This document shows positions 17,560 through 26,229 of a stretch of DNA of 64,000 bases, in pieces. How positions within the stretch are numbered: the first letter of the stretch is position 1; each line of letters starts with the position of its first letter. Source of the stretch: Rhodoferax sp. Lineage in GTDB: Bacteria > Pseudomonadota > Gammaproteobacteria > Burkholderiales > Burkholderiaceae_C. The notes below the pieces were generated by a model, which was given only the letters and a program-made list of their open reading frames with translations, was not told where the DNA came from and ran no database searches. Both the position numbers and the translations under genes were made by a program. The stretch lies in the NCBI RefSeq assembly GCF_030646845.1, contig NZ_JAUSLE010000004.1, positions 62,001 to 126,000 on the forward strand, given 5' to 3'.

Positions 17560-18471
17560 TCAGGGGCTGAGGGCCGGGCGTCGCAGCTTGAGCAAGCCGG
17601 CCGAGAGTGCCGTGCCGCAGACAATGATGGCGCCACAAAACGCCATCCACATTGAGACCGCTTCATTCAGGAAGATCGTGCCGTAGATCACCGCGAACAC
17701 CGGCACGACAAAGGTCACCGTCAGGGCGCGCGCCGGGCCGACGTTTTCAATCAGGCGGAAGTACAGGATGTAGGCGACGCCGGTGCACAGTACGCCGACC
17801 GCCAGCAGGGCAAGCCAGGCGGTGGTGCCCGGCATGCGTTGCGGCCATAGCCACAGGGTGGGCAGCGCCAGCCCCAGTGTGGCGCCCAGCTGGCTGCCAG
17901 TGGCGGTGACGAGCGACGGCAATCCACCCAGGTGGCGTTTGGTGAAGCTGGCCGCGATGGCGTAACACAGACACGCCAGCAGGCAGGCCAGCACCGCCCA
18001 GCCGGTGGCCGGGCCGGAGGCATCGGGTTTGAAGCTGGCTTTGTCCCATGCCAGCAGGGCGACACCGACAAAGCCGATCACCAGGCCCAGAATGCGCAGG
18101 CCGTGTGGCCGGTCCTTGAGCCAGACCCAGGCGACCATGGCGCCGAACAGGGGAACGGTGGCGTTGAGGATGGAAGACAAGCCGGTGCTGATTGACAGCA
18201 GCGCGAAGGAAAAGCAGGCGAAGGGAATGCCGGAGTTGAGCAGTCCGATGAAAATGGTTTTCTTCCAGTGCCGGGCCAGTTGCGGCCCCAGACCGCGCCA
18301 CAGCAGCAAGGGCAACAGAAACAGGGAGGCGATCGCCACGCGCACGCCAGCGGTAGGGATGGCGCCAAATTCGACTGTGCCCAGGCGCATGAACAGGAAG
18401 GACGAGCCCCAGAGCGCGGCGAGCAGCACAAACTCAATGAGCCAGGGTTGTTTGGAGTGGGGTGAGTTCAA
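17560..18471 (-). CDS. EamA/DMT-family transporter
   Basis: A ten-helix inner-membrane exporter of 303 residues made of two EamA repeats of five segments each. It begins with LIEFVLLAALWGSSFLFMRLG and has a repeat junction near residue 150; the second half includes VGVLCTGVAYILYFRLIENVG. The family exports amino acids or metabolites; the substrate cannot be told. Its start overlaps the stop of ogt by 4 nt, so both are expressed from the ogt/ada-alkA side. Confidence 0.88.
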   Translation of the reverse strand: MNSPHSKQPWLIEFVLLAALWGSSFLFMRLGTVEFGAIPTAGVRVAIASLFLLPLLLWRGLGPQLARHWKKTIFIGLLNSGIPFACFSFALLSISTGLSSILNATVPLFGAMVAWVWLKDRPHGLRILGLVIGFVGVALLAWDKASFKPDASGPATGWAVLACLLACLCYAIAASFTKRHLGGLPSLVTATGSQLGATLGLALPTLWLWPQRMPGTTAWLALLAVGVLCTGVAYILYFRLIENVGPARALTVTFVVPVFAVIYGTIFLNEAVSMWMAFCGAIIVCGTALSAGLLKLRRPALSP

Positions 18472-18962
18472 AGTGCACCTTCAAGTTGCAGCAAGGCCGC
18501 CTTGCGCTCAAGTCCGCCGGCGTAGCCGGTCAGGCTGCCATCTGCCCCGAGCACGCGGTGGCAGGGCACGATGATACTCAGGGGGTTGCGCCCCACGGCC
18601 GCGGCCGCGGCACGCACCGCAGCGGGATTGCCGATGCGGGCGCTCAATGCGCCATAGCTGCGGGTGGAGCCACGCGGGATTTCCAGCAGGGCGCGCCAGA
18701 CGTCCTGCTGAAAGGCAGTGCCTTGCGCGAAGTCCAGGGCCAGGTCAAAGGACGTGCGGCGGCCGGCAAAGTAGTCGCTCAACTGGCGCTGCGCCTGTTG
18801 CAGCACGGGGTGCTCTGAGGCCTGAGGCCAGATGGATGTGTCGGGCTGGTGGCTTTGACCGTCAAACCACACGCCTACCAATGCGTTGCCCGAAGCGGCC
18901 AGGATGATGCGCCCAAGCGGGCTGTCAAAGCTCGTCTGAACGGTGGATGCTGAGAATTTCAT
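18468..18962 (-). CDS. ogt: Methylated-DNA-[protein]-cysteine S-methyltransferase
   Basis: Repairs O6-methylguanine by suicide transfer to cysteine. The 164-residue protein has the active-site motif PCHRV with C134, preceded by the helix-turn-helix segment RSYGALSARIGNPAAVRAAA and followed by GYAGGLERKAALLQLEG. The N-terminal domain starts FDSPLGRI as in Ogt. It lies directly downstream of the Ada-AlkA fusion, which lacks a methyltransferase domain, so the pair together covers functions that E. coli splits between Ada, AlkA and Ogt. Only a copy of the 55-bp repeat separates the two genes. Confidence 0.95.
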   Translation of the reverse strand: MKFSASTVQTSFDSPLGRIILAASGNALVGVWFDGQSHQPDTSIWPQASEHPVLQQAQRQLSDYFAGRRTSFDLALDFAQGTAFQQDVWRALLEIPRGSTRSYGALSARIGNPAAVRAAAAAVGRNPLSIIVPCHRVLGADGSLTGYAGGLERKAALLQLEGAL

Positions 18963-18965
18963 ATC

Positions 18966-19020
18966 AAATTGCCTTGTAGCCCTCGTGGAATATGCGTAAG
19001 TAGCTATCTATTTAATAGCA
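18966..19020 (+). repeat. 55-bp interspersed repeat, copy 1
   Basis: Carries AGCCCTCGT at element positions 13-21, TAGCTAT at 36-42 and ATAGCA at 50-55. It supplies the last residues and stop codon of the minus-strand ada-alkA gene (stop at 19008-19010) and ends 3 nt from the ogt start. Confidence 0.8.
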
Positions 19021-20576
19021 GCTGCGGTGGTCTGCCGATTCCTCGACACAACGGGCAGAGAAGCCCAGGCGCGGATTACCGCGTAGCTGCGCCACGGTTG
19101 CCAGGCGTGGGACGCCGCTTGGGCTTCGCGGGCCGGGCTCTTGCTGTCCTGCACGCCCAGCGCCTTGTGCAGCGCGACGTCTCCTGCCGGAAAGGCGTCG
19201 GGCCAGCGCAGGGCGCGCATGGCAATGTACTGGGCCGTCCAGTCGCCAACGCCCGGCAGTGCCTTCAGGGCGGCGATCGTGTCCGCCACGTCAGCGCCGG
19301 CGTGCAGTGGCAGCTGCTGCTGCGCGACCGCGCTGGCGAGGGCCTGGATGGCGGCTTGGCGTTGCTTGACGATGCCCAGTTGCCCCAGTGCATCGCCACT
19401 GGCGGCGGCCAGCGTTGCGGGTGCCGGGAAAAGCCGGTTCAGCCCGGGGAACGGGGTGTCCAGCGGTTCGCCAAAGCGTGTCACCAGTCGTGTCGCCACG
19501 GTGCGCGCCGCCGCCACGGTGATCTGCTGGCCGAGGATGGCGCGCACGGCCAGCTCAAAGCCGTCCAGGGTGCCGGGCACACGCAAGCCGTCTCCCAGCG
19601 GGAAGTGGGCATGCAGCAGGCTGTTGATGGCCCGGGGATCGGCGTCCAGATCGAGCAGGGCTCGCATGCGCGACATGACCCAGGGCAGCACGTCGCGCAG
19701 CGAATCGCTCACGCGCAGGTCAACCCGGCTGGCAGCCGCATCGAAGCGGGCCACCAGCCAGCCGGTGTGGCGCTTGCCGGCGTATTGCACGGCCACGGTC
19801 TTGCGCAGGCTCTGGTCGCCGGGCACCAGGTTGACTTCTTCCATGCCGGCGATCTGCCGGGTGGCGAAGAACTGCAGCATGGCGTCCACGTCATAGGGCG
19901 GGCGATACGCCAGTCTGACGTGGATGCCCGGGTCACTTGCACCCTTGGCCCGGCTCCCGCCTTCGCGGCGCAGCTGGGTCGGGTTGAGGGCGTAGTGCTG
20001 GGTAAACGCGGCGTTGAAGCGCCGCACGCTGGCGAAGCCGCTCAAATGCGCCACCTGGATGACCGCCAGCGTGGTGTCGGTCAACAGCTGTTTGGCGCTC
20101 AACAGGCGCCGCGTCTGCAGGTACTGCAGCGGTGACACGCCAAACTGCGCTTCAAAAATGCGCCGCAGGTGGCGGTCGCTCACGCCCAGGCGCTGGGCCA
20201 GTTGTCGTACGGTGGGCGTGGCCTCGCCCCAGGCGTCGGGCGTGTCCAGCAGGTGGGCCGCCTGACCGGCCAGAATGCTGGAGGCATCCTGGATGGACCA
20301 GGCCCTGGCGTCAAGGCCGGTGCTGGCAGCGGGTGTGCGCGGTGCCAGTTCCGGGCGGCAGCGCAGGCAGGGTCGAAAACCGGCACTCTCTGCCTGCGCC
20401 GCATGGACAAAAAAGCGGCAGTTCTCGCGCTTCGGGGTTCGCACGCGACACACCGGGCGGCAGTAGATGCCGGTAGAGGTGACCGCCGTGAAAAAGCAGC
20501 CGTCAAAACGCGCGTCCCGCGCCTTGAGGGCGAGGTAGCAGGCGTCGTCGTCTGGCTGGATTTCATGGGGAGTCAT
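19008..20576 (-). CDS. alkA: Ada-type metal domain / AraC regulator / AlkA glycosylase fusion
   Basis: A 522-residue multifunctional alkylation-response protein. Residues 10-75 are the Ada phosphotriester domain with zinc ligands C39, C43, C70 and C73. An AraC helix-turn-helix domain follows (about 95-190, with DRHLRRIFEAQFGVSPLQYL). The C-terminal part (about 205-515) is an AlkA 3-methyladenine glycosylase with helix-hairpin-helix LPGVGDWTAQYIAMRA and a catalytic Asp in FPAGDVAL. It probably senses methylphosphotriesters, activates transcription and excises alkylated bases. The ATG at 20576 starts at the domain boundary; the open frame to 20726 runs into the opposite gene. There is no clear ribosome site. 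Confidence 0.92.
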   Translation of the reverse strand: MTPHEIQPDDDACYLALKARDARFDGCFFTAVTSTGIYCRPVCRVRTPKRENCRFFVHAAQAESAGFRPCLRCRPELAPRTPAASTGLDARAWSIQDASSILAGQAAHLLDTPDAWGEATPTVRQLAQRLGVSDRHLRRIFEAQFGVSPLQYLQTRRLLSAKQLLTDTTLAVIQVAHLSGFASVRRFNAAFTQHYALNPTQLRREGGSRAKGASDPGIHVRLAYRPPYDVDAMLQFFATRQIAGMEEVNLVPGDQSLRKTVAVQYAGKRHTGWLVARFDAAASRVDLRVSDSLRDVLPWVMSRMRALLDLDADPRAINSLLHAHFPLGDGLRVPGTLDGFELAVRAILGQQITVAAARTVATRLVTRFGEPLDTPFPGLNRLFPAPATLAAASGDALGQLGIVKQRQAAIQALASAVAQQQLPLHAGADVADTIAALKALPGVGDWTAQYIAMRALRWPDAFPAGDVALHKALGVQDSKSPAREAQAASHAWQPWRSYAVIRAWASLPVVSRNRQTTAAAIK

Positions 20577-20700
20577 GCGGGGAATGATACGCGTGCAGCG
20601 AAGGCAAACAAGCCGTTTTCGGACATGTCCCTGGGGCCGTTGGCGGCCTACAATCCGATGCACAAATCCAGGGTAAAAATTTCTTTCAGGGACAAAAATC

Positions 20701-22083
20701 ATGCAACTATCCGCTTCCATTTTCAAGGCTTACGACATACGCGGCATCGTGCCGGCCACCATCGACGAGGCAGTGGCCGAGGCCCTGGGTCGCGCCTTTG
20801 GCACGGTGGCACGCAGTGAGGGTGAAGCCTGTGTGGCCGTAGGGCGCGACGGGCGGCTGAGTGGCGCCAGCCTGAGTGCGGCGCTGGTGCGCGGCCTGGT
20901 GGCAGCCGGCGTGGAGGTGATCGATGTCGGCATGGTGACGACACCCATGTTGTACTTTGCCGCCAGCACCCTGTGCAGCAGCGGCATTCAGGTCACCGGC
21001 AGCCACAACCCTCGCGACTACAACGGCTTCAAGATGGTGATGGCCGGACGGGCCATCTACGGCGAAGAGATTCAGGCCTTGCGCCGCATGATGGAAGCGG
21101 AGAACTGGTCGCTGCAAGCCGGCGGGCAGGTCCGGACGGTTGATGTGTTCGAGGCCTACCGGGATCGCATTGTGGGCGACATCAAACTGGCACGCCCCAT
21201 GAAGATCGTGGTCGATTCGGGCAATGGCATTGCAGGCGCGTCGGCCCCGGCCATTTTGCGGGCGATTGGCTGCGAGGTGACCGAGCTGTACAGCGAAGTC
21301 GATGGCAATTTCCCGAACCACCATCCCGACCCGAGCAAGCCCGAGAATCTGCGCGACCTGATTGCGGCGCTGCGCGCGGGCGATGCCGAACTGGGGCTGG
21401 CCTTCGATGGCGATGGCGACCGCCTGGGCATCATCACCCGCGAGGGCAACAACATCTACCCCGACCGGCAGATGATGCTGTTCGCACGCGACGTGCTGTC
21501 GCGCGTGCCGGGCGGCACCATCCTGTTTGACGTGAAGTGCTCGCAGCGCCTGGCGCCGGCCATTGAGGCAGCGGGTGGCCAGCCACTCATGTACAAGACC
21601 GGGCACTCGCTGATCAAGGCCAAGATGAAGGAAGTCAACTCGCCGCTGGGCGGCGAGATGAGTGGCCACATGTTCTTCAAGGAGCGCTGGTTTGGCTTTG
21701 ACGATGGCACGTACGCGGGCTGTCGCCTGCTCGAAATCCTGAGTCGCTCACCCGATGGCAGTGCCGTGCTCAATGACCTTCCGAGCAGTTTCTCGACGCC
21801 TGAGTTGAATGTGAAATGCGCCGAGGGCGAGCCCCACGCGCTGGTGGACAAACTGGTCGCGACAGCACGCTTCCCGGCACCGGCCATCGTCAATACCATC
21901 GATGGTCTGCGCGTGGACTGGCCCGATGGTTTTGGCCTGATTCGCGCCTCCAACACCACGCCCGTGCTGGTGATGCGCTTTGAAGGGCACACGCCCGAGG
22001 CGCTGCACCGCATTGAAGCCGAGATGCTGGCCCTGCTGCGCACCGTGAAACCCGGTGCCGTAGTGGATGAGGCGGCGCATTGA
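20701..22083 (+). CDS. Phosphomannomutase/phosphoglucomutase
   Basis: Interconverts hexose 6- and 1-phosphates for surface polysaccharide synthesis. The 460-residue protein has the phosphoserine loop TGSHNPRDYNGF with S101, the metal loop FDGDGDRLG near residue 237, the sugar loop GGEMSGHMFF and a C-terminal phosphate-binding RASNTTP. This is the AlgC/ManB type. AGGGA lies before the ATG and a TACAAT -10 candidate lies at 20649-20654. It heads a plus-strand group with waaC and waaA, so the likely use of its product is lipopolysaccharide core or O-antigen. Confidence 0.95.
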   Translation: MQLSASIFKAYDIRGIVPATIDEAVAEALGRAFGTVARSEGEACVAVGRDGRLSGASLSAALVRGLVAAGVEVIDVGMVTTPMLYFAASTLCSSGIQVTGSHNPRDYNGFKMVMAGRAIYGEEIQALRRMMEAENWSLQAGGQVRTVDVFEAYRDRIVGDIKLARPMKIVVDSGNGIAGASAPAILRAIGCEVTELYSEVDGNFPNHHPDPSKPENLRDLIAALRAGDAELGLAFDGDGDRLGIITREGNNIYPDRQMMLFARDVLSRVPGGTILFDVKCSQRLAPAIEAAGGQPLMYKTGHSLIKAKMKEVNSPLGGEMSGHMFFKERWFGFDDGTYAGCRLLEILSRSPDGSAVLNDLPSSFSTPELNVKCAEGEPHALVDKLVATARFPAPAIVNTIDGLRVDWPDGFGLIRASNTTPVLVMRFEGHTPEALHRIEAEMLALLRTVKPGAVVDEAAH

Positions 22084-22111
22084 GCGCCGCCGGGCCATCC
22101 CAAGACGCGAA

Positions 22112-22163
22112 GGCCCCCTTGGGGGGCAGCGCAGCACACGCAGTGGCTAGCGTGGGGGCCACA
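22112..22163 (+). repeat. GC-rich hairpin element between phosphohexomutase and waaC
   Basis: GCCCCC-TT-GGGGGG (22113-22126) and, 26 bases on, GTGGGGGCCAC make an intergenic sequence that I recall as frequent in Comamonadaceae genomes. It may act as an attenuating hairpin and supplies the only purine-rich stretch before the waaC start. One copy seen here. Confidence 0.45.
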
Positions 22164-22165
22164 GT

Positions 22166-23176
22166 TTGAAGATTTTGATCGTCAAGCTGTCTTCGCTTGG
22201 CGATGTGGTGCACGCCATGCCGGCCGTTCAGGACCTCCGCCGGGCGTATCCGCAGGCGCAGATTGACTGGGTGGTGGAGCGTGGCTTTGCCCCGCTGGTG
22301 CGGCGCTGCGCGGGTGTTAATCGCGTCATTGAATGCGAACTGCGGCGCTGGCGCAAGTCGCCTTTGTCGACGCCGACACGGCTGGCCTGGCGCGCCTTCA
22401 AGGCCGAGTTGCAGCGTGAGCATTACGACGCCGTGATTGATCTGCAGGGCCTGAGCAAATCCGCGCTGGTGTCCTGGCTGGCGCGGCTGGCGCCGCAGGG
22501 CAAGCGCTATGGCCTGGCCAACCAGACCGAAGGCTCCGGCTTTGAAGCGCCCGCGCGTTGGGTGGCCGATGTAGCGGTGTCGCTGCCGCCTCATATTCAT
22601 GCCGTGACACGGTCGCGTGAGCTGTGCGCCCGCGCCTTCGGCTATGCCATGCCAGTTATTCAGTCTTTTGGGCTTCTAGCCCACGCAGATAAAGCGCATA
22701 TAGCTATCAAAAGCATAGCGCCTGAGGCGTCCGGTCCCCGCGTCGTGGCCCTGGTGCATGGCACCTCGCGTGCCGACAAGCAGTGGCCGCTGGTCGCGTG
22801 GCGCGCATTGGGTGAGCGACTCAACGACAACGGTTACACCGTGGCCCTGCCGCACGGCAGTGATGAGGAGCAGACCATGGCACAGAACATCGCCAGCGGC
22901 CTCGCCCGTGCCACGGTCTGGCCCCGGCTGGGGCTGGACGCCCTGACCGATGCGCTGGCCGCCTGTGCGGGTGTGATCGGTGTGGACAGCGGCTTGAGCC
23001 ACATGGCGGTGGCGCTGGATTTGCCGCATGTCCAGCTCTACAACTTCGACACCGCCTGGCGCACCGGGCCGCAAGACACGTCCCGCCAGGTCAGTGTCTA
23101 CGGCCACCCGGCGCCCGATGTGGACGCAGTCTGGCTGGCCTGGCTTGGCGTGTCCGCCGCCATCGTCACCCCATGA
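22166..23176 (+). CDS. waaC: Lipopolysaccharide heptosyltransferase I
   Basis: Adds the first heptose to Kdo2-lipid A at the cytosolic face of the inner membrane. The 336-residue GT9 enzyme begins KILIVKLSSLGDVVHAMPAV and has the donor-binding motif GVDSGLSHMAVALDLP near residue 275. It starts with TTG at 22166. Its stop overlaps the waaA start as ATGA. Residues 168-185 are encoded by a 55-bp repeat copy and sit in the linker between the two Rossmann domains. Confidence 0.93.
   Translation: MKILIVKLSSLGDVVHAMPAVQDLRRAYPQAQIDWVVERGFAPLVRRCAGVNRVIECELRRWRKSPLSTPTRLAWRAFKAELQREHYDAVIDLQGLSKSALVSWLARLAPQGKRYGLANQTEGSGFEAPARWVADVAVSLPPHIHAVTRSRELCARAFGYAMPVIQSFGLLAHADKAHIAIKSIAPEASGPRVVALVHGTSRADKQWPLVAWRALGERLNDNGYTVALPHGSDEEQTMAQNIASGLARATVWPRLGLDALTDALAACAGVIGVDSGLSHMAVALDLPHVQLYNFDTAWRTGPQDTSRQVSVYGHPAPDVDAVWLAWLGVSAAIVTP
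22666..22720 (+). repeat. 55-bp interspersed repeat, copy 2 (inside waaC)
   Basis: GGCTTCTAGCC then GCTAT-N7-ATAGC. It is read in frame as the interdomain linker of the heptosyltransferase without a stop codon. Confidence 0.8.
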
Positions 23177-24513
23177 CACGGGCCTTGTACAGCCTGCTGG
23201 TGTGGCTGATGCAGCCGCTGGTGCGCCGCAAGCTGGCGCGGCGCGGCGTCGCCGAGCCGCTTTACCTGCAGGCGGTGGAAGAACGCTTTGGGTACTACGA
23301 CAGCGCCCCGTGCAGCGCCAGTGACGGCCTGGTCTGGGTGCATGCCGTGTCGCTGGGGGAAACGCGCACGGCGGCCCTGCTGATTGCCGGGTTGCGTCAA
23401 CGGCTGCCCGGTATGCGGCTATTGTTGACGCACGGCACCGCCACCGGGCTGGCGCAAGGGGCCGCCCTGCTGCAGCCGGGCGACATTCAGACCTGGCAGC
23501 CCTGGGACACACCCGGCGCCGTGCGGCGGTTTCTGGCGCACTTCAGGCCCCGCATCGGCATCCTGATGGAGACCGAGATCTGGCCCAATCTGGTGGCGGC
23601 TTGCGCGCAGAGCGGCGTGCCGCTGGTGCTGGCCAACGCGCGCATGAGCGAAAAATCACAGCGACAGGCGCAGCGCCTGGCCTGGTTGTCCCGCCCGGCC
23701 TTTGGCGCGCTGACGGCGGTGTGGGCCCAAACCCAGGCCGATGCCCAGCGCCTGACCCAACTCGGCGCCACGGTGCAGGGCGTGTTTGGCAACCTCAAGT
23801 TTGATGCCGCGCCCAACGCGGACCAGTTGGCCGCAGGACGGGCGTGGCGAGGCAGGGCAGGCCGACCGGTCGTCATGTTTGCCAGCTCGCGCGAGGGTGA
23901 GGAAGCGGCCCTGCTTCAAGTATTGAGGTCATTTCGGCCCCTGGCCCCCGTCAGTAATGCGCAGGGTGCTGTTAATTCAATAGCAAATAGTATTCAGTGG
24001 CTGATCGTTCCGCGCCATCCGCAGCGCTTTGACGAGGTGGCGGCCCTGATCGGCCAGCACGACTTTGTCGTCTCGCGGCGCAGCGCCTGGGGCGACGGGC
24101 CACCTGGCAGCGAGGGGCCTGACGCCAGCGCGATCTGGCTGGGTGACTCGCTGGGCGAAATGGCGCTGTACTACGGTCTGGCCGATGTGGCCCTGCTGGG
24201 TGGCAGCTTTGAGCCGCTGGGCGGCCAAAACCTGATTGAAGCGGCCGCCTGTGCCTGCCCGGTGGTGATGGGGCCGCATACCTTCAATTTTGCCGACGCG
24301 GCCGAACTGGCAGAAGCGGCAGGGGCGGCCTTGCGGGTGCCATCGCTGGCGCAGGCGGTGGCTGCGGCCCGGGCGCTGGCGAATGATCCGCCGGCGCGAG
24401 CCACCATGGCCCGAGCCGCCACCGGCTTTTCAGGCGACCATCGCGGGGCGCTGGAAAAAACGGCCTCGGCCGTGGTGGCCTTACTTGACCAGCAGGGCGT
24501 TGACGCTTTGTAA
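23173..24513 (+). CDS. waaA: 3-deoxy-D-manno-octulosonic acid transferase
   Basis: Transfers Kdo to lipid IVA. The 446-residue enzyme has an N-terminal membrane anchor (LYSLLVWLMQPLV), the active-site segment VSLGETRTA, the motif FLAHFRPRIGILMETEIWPN, and the C-terminal LGDSLGEMALYYGLADVALLGGSF. It is about 20 residues longer than E. coli WaaA, and residues 253-271, encoded by a 55-bp repeat, account for much of this. The last 33 nt overlap the convergent tolC gene. Confidence 0.94.
   Translation: MTRALYSLLVWLMQPLVRRKLARRGVAEPLYLQAVEERFGYYDSAPCSASDGLVWVHAVSLGETRTAALLIAGLRQRLPGMRLLLTHGTATGLAQGAALLQPGDIQTWQPWDTPGAVRRFLAHFRPRIGILMETEIWPNLVAACAQSGVPLVLANARMSEKSQRQAQRLAWLSRPAFGALTAVWAQTQADAQRLTQLGATVQGVFGNLKFDAAPNADQLAAGRAWRGRAGRPVVMFASSREGEEAALLQVLRSFRPLAPVSNAQGAVNSIANSIQWLIVPRHPQRFDEVAALIGQHDFVVSRRSAWGDGPPGSEGPDASAIWLGDSLGEMALYYGLADVALLGGSFEPLGGQNLIEAAACACPVVMGPHTFNFADAAELAEAAGAALRVPSLAQAVAAARALANDPPARATMARAATGFSGDHRGALEKTASAVVALLDQQGVDAL
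23931..23985 (+). repeat. 55-bp interspersed repeat, copy 3 (inside waaA)
   Basis: Divergent in the left hairpin (CTGGCCCCCG) but it keeps GCTGT-N7-ATAGC. It is open in frame and encodes a low-complexity loop before the IVPRHPQRF motif. Confidence 0.7.
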
Positions 24514-25815
24514 GTCGTTGGCTTCGAGCGTGCCGCTGGCCTGGCGCAGTTTCAGGCCGCACATCAGGACGTCATAGCGGGCCTTGGCCAGATCGCGTTT
24601 GGTCTGGAACAACTGGCTTTGTGAGTTGAGCACGTCGATGTTGATGCGCACGCCCACCTGGTAGCCCAGCTTGTTGGCGTCCAGCGCGCTCTGGCTGGAG
24701 GCCTCGGCGGCTTCCAGGGCCTTGACCTGGCCCTGGCCTGACGCCACACAGTAGTAGGCTGTGCGCGTGCCTTGCGCTACGGCGCGTTTGGCGCTTTCGA
24801 GATCATTGCGGGCTTTTTCTTCCAGCGCCAGGGTTTCCCTGATGCGGTTCTGGGTCGAGAACCCGGCGAACAGCGGCAGGTTGAACGCCAGGCCGACCGA
24901 ACCGGCATTGGCGCGGTAGCTGCTGGGCAGGCTGCTGCTTGGGTTGCCGTCCGGGTAGCGATTCATGCCGTAGCTGGCCGTCAGATCCAGCGTGGGCTTA
25001 TGGCCCGCTTCTGCCTTTTTGGTTTCAAGTTGCGCGACTTCCAGCGCGATCTGTGACTGCTTGATGCTAGGGGAAGACTCCGACTGCTGAACCCAGGTGT
25101 TGACGTCATTGGGCACAAGCGCCGGCAGAACCAGGGGCAGAGCCAGGGATTGGGGCTGGGTATCGCTCTTGCCCACCAGCTGATCGAGGGCAATTTTCTT
25201 GATGCGAAGGTCGTTGGCGGCGGCGATTTCCTGCGCCGTCACCAGGTCAAACCGGGCCTGTGCTTCACGGGTATCGGTGATGGTGGAGGTGCCGACTTCA
25301 AAATTACGCTTGGCCGACGCCAGCTGTTCGCCCACTGCCACGTTCTGGGCTTTGATGAACGTCAGGCTGTCCTGCGCGGCCAGCACGTCAAAGTACGCCT
25401 GGCTGACGCGCACGATCAGGTCCTGATCAGCGGCGGCCAGCTGGGCCTGGGCGATATCCGCCTGCTTGAGACCCTGCCTGTAGCTGGCCAGGTTGCCTGG
25501 ACGGTACAGCGGCTGCGATGCACTGACGGAGGCGCTTTGGGTGTCATAGGTACGGTCGCTGCTGGCGCCTGTGTCTGGAATCACTTCCTGGTTGGTCCGC
25601 GACACACCGAGCGCCAGGCCGGCCGTGGGCAGAACGGCCGCCTTGGCCTGGTCTGCCCTGGCCATGGTGGCGTCATACTGGGATTTGGCGGACTGATAGG
25701 ACGCATCAAAGACCCGTGCCGACTCGTACAGATCCACCAGGCTTTGCGCGCCCACAGGCAGGGCCAGCGCAGCGCTGACGGCCACGAAAAGGGGTAGAAG
25801 ACGGAATTTTTTCAT
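24481..25815 (-). CDS. tolC: TolC-family outer membrane channel
   Basis: An outer-membrane exit duct for type I secretion and tripartite efflux. With the ATG at 25815 the precursor has 444 residues and a clear signal peptide (KKFRLLPLFVAVSAALALPVGAQS). Two repeats of the OEP fold follow, seen in SLVDLYESARVFDASYQSA and later DLASYGMNR-like and ALEEKARNDLESAKRAV helices. An upstream in-frame ATG at 25833 would blunt the signal peptide. It lies 68 nt after the rhodanese gene and may serve the RND pump encoded upstream on the same strand. Confidence 0.92.
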   Translation of the reverse strand: MKKFRLLPLFVAVSAALALPVGAQSLVDLYESARVFDASYQSAKSQYDATMARADQAKAAVLPTAGLALGVSRTNQEVIPDTGASSDRTYDTQSASVSASQPLYRPGNLASYRQGLKQADIAQAQLAAADQDLIVRVSQAYFDVLAAQDSLTFIKAQNVAVGEQLASAKRNFEVGTSTITDTREAQARFDLVTAQEIAAANDLRIKKIALDQLVGKSDTQPQSLALPLVLPALVPNDVNTWVQQSESSPSIKQSQIALEVAQLETKKAEAGHKPTLDLTASYGMNRYPDGNPSSSLPSSYRANAGSVGLAFNLPLFAGFSTQNRIRETLALEEKARNDLESAKRAVAQGTRTAYYCVASGQGQVKALEAAEASSQSALDANKLGYQVGVRINIDVLNSQSQLFQTKRDLAKARYDVLMCGLKLRQASGTLEANDLQSVNALLVK

Positions 25816-25883
25816 GGTGGGCCTTGAAGTCATTTGCAATGACAGGTTGTGACAGCTGTGGGGGGCGAATTGATCACTCGGAT

Positions 25884-26225
25884 TCAATATCGCGGAACGG
25901 TCGGGTCAAGCTCGGCAGACCAGGCGTTGATGCCGCCGGCAATATTGGCGACATGGGCAAAACCCCTGCCTCTCAAAAACGAAGCCACCTGCATGCTGCG
26001 GGCGCCGTGATGGCACAGGCAGGCAATGGGTTGCCCGGGGTCGAGTTCGTTCAGACGAGGCGGAATCACCCCCATGGGGATGGTCAACAGCTCAAATCCG
26101 TCGGCCTTGATGCTCGCCACCCGCAACTCGGAGGGTTCGCGCACATCCAGCACAACCGGTGCGCCATGGGCGCGCACTGTTTCCAGCCATACGGACAATT
26201 CGGAGGGGCGTACTTGAGCAATCAT
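25884..26225 (-). CDS. Rhodanese-domain protein
   Basis: A single cytosolic rhodanese domain of 113 residues. VLDVREPSEL is the conserved N-terminal motif and the active-site loop is CLCHHGARS, the second Cys being the expected sulfur carrier. It lies 4 nt after pcm and before tolC, an order common in betaproteobacteria. The sulfur acceptor is unknown. Confidence 0.9.
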   Translation of the reverse strand: MIAQVRPSELSVWLETVRAHGAPVVLDVREPSELRVASIKADGFELLTIPMGVIPPRLNELDPGQPIACLCHHGARSMQVASFLRGRGFAHVANIAGGINAWSAELDPTVPRY

Positions 26226-26229
26226 GGGG

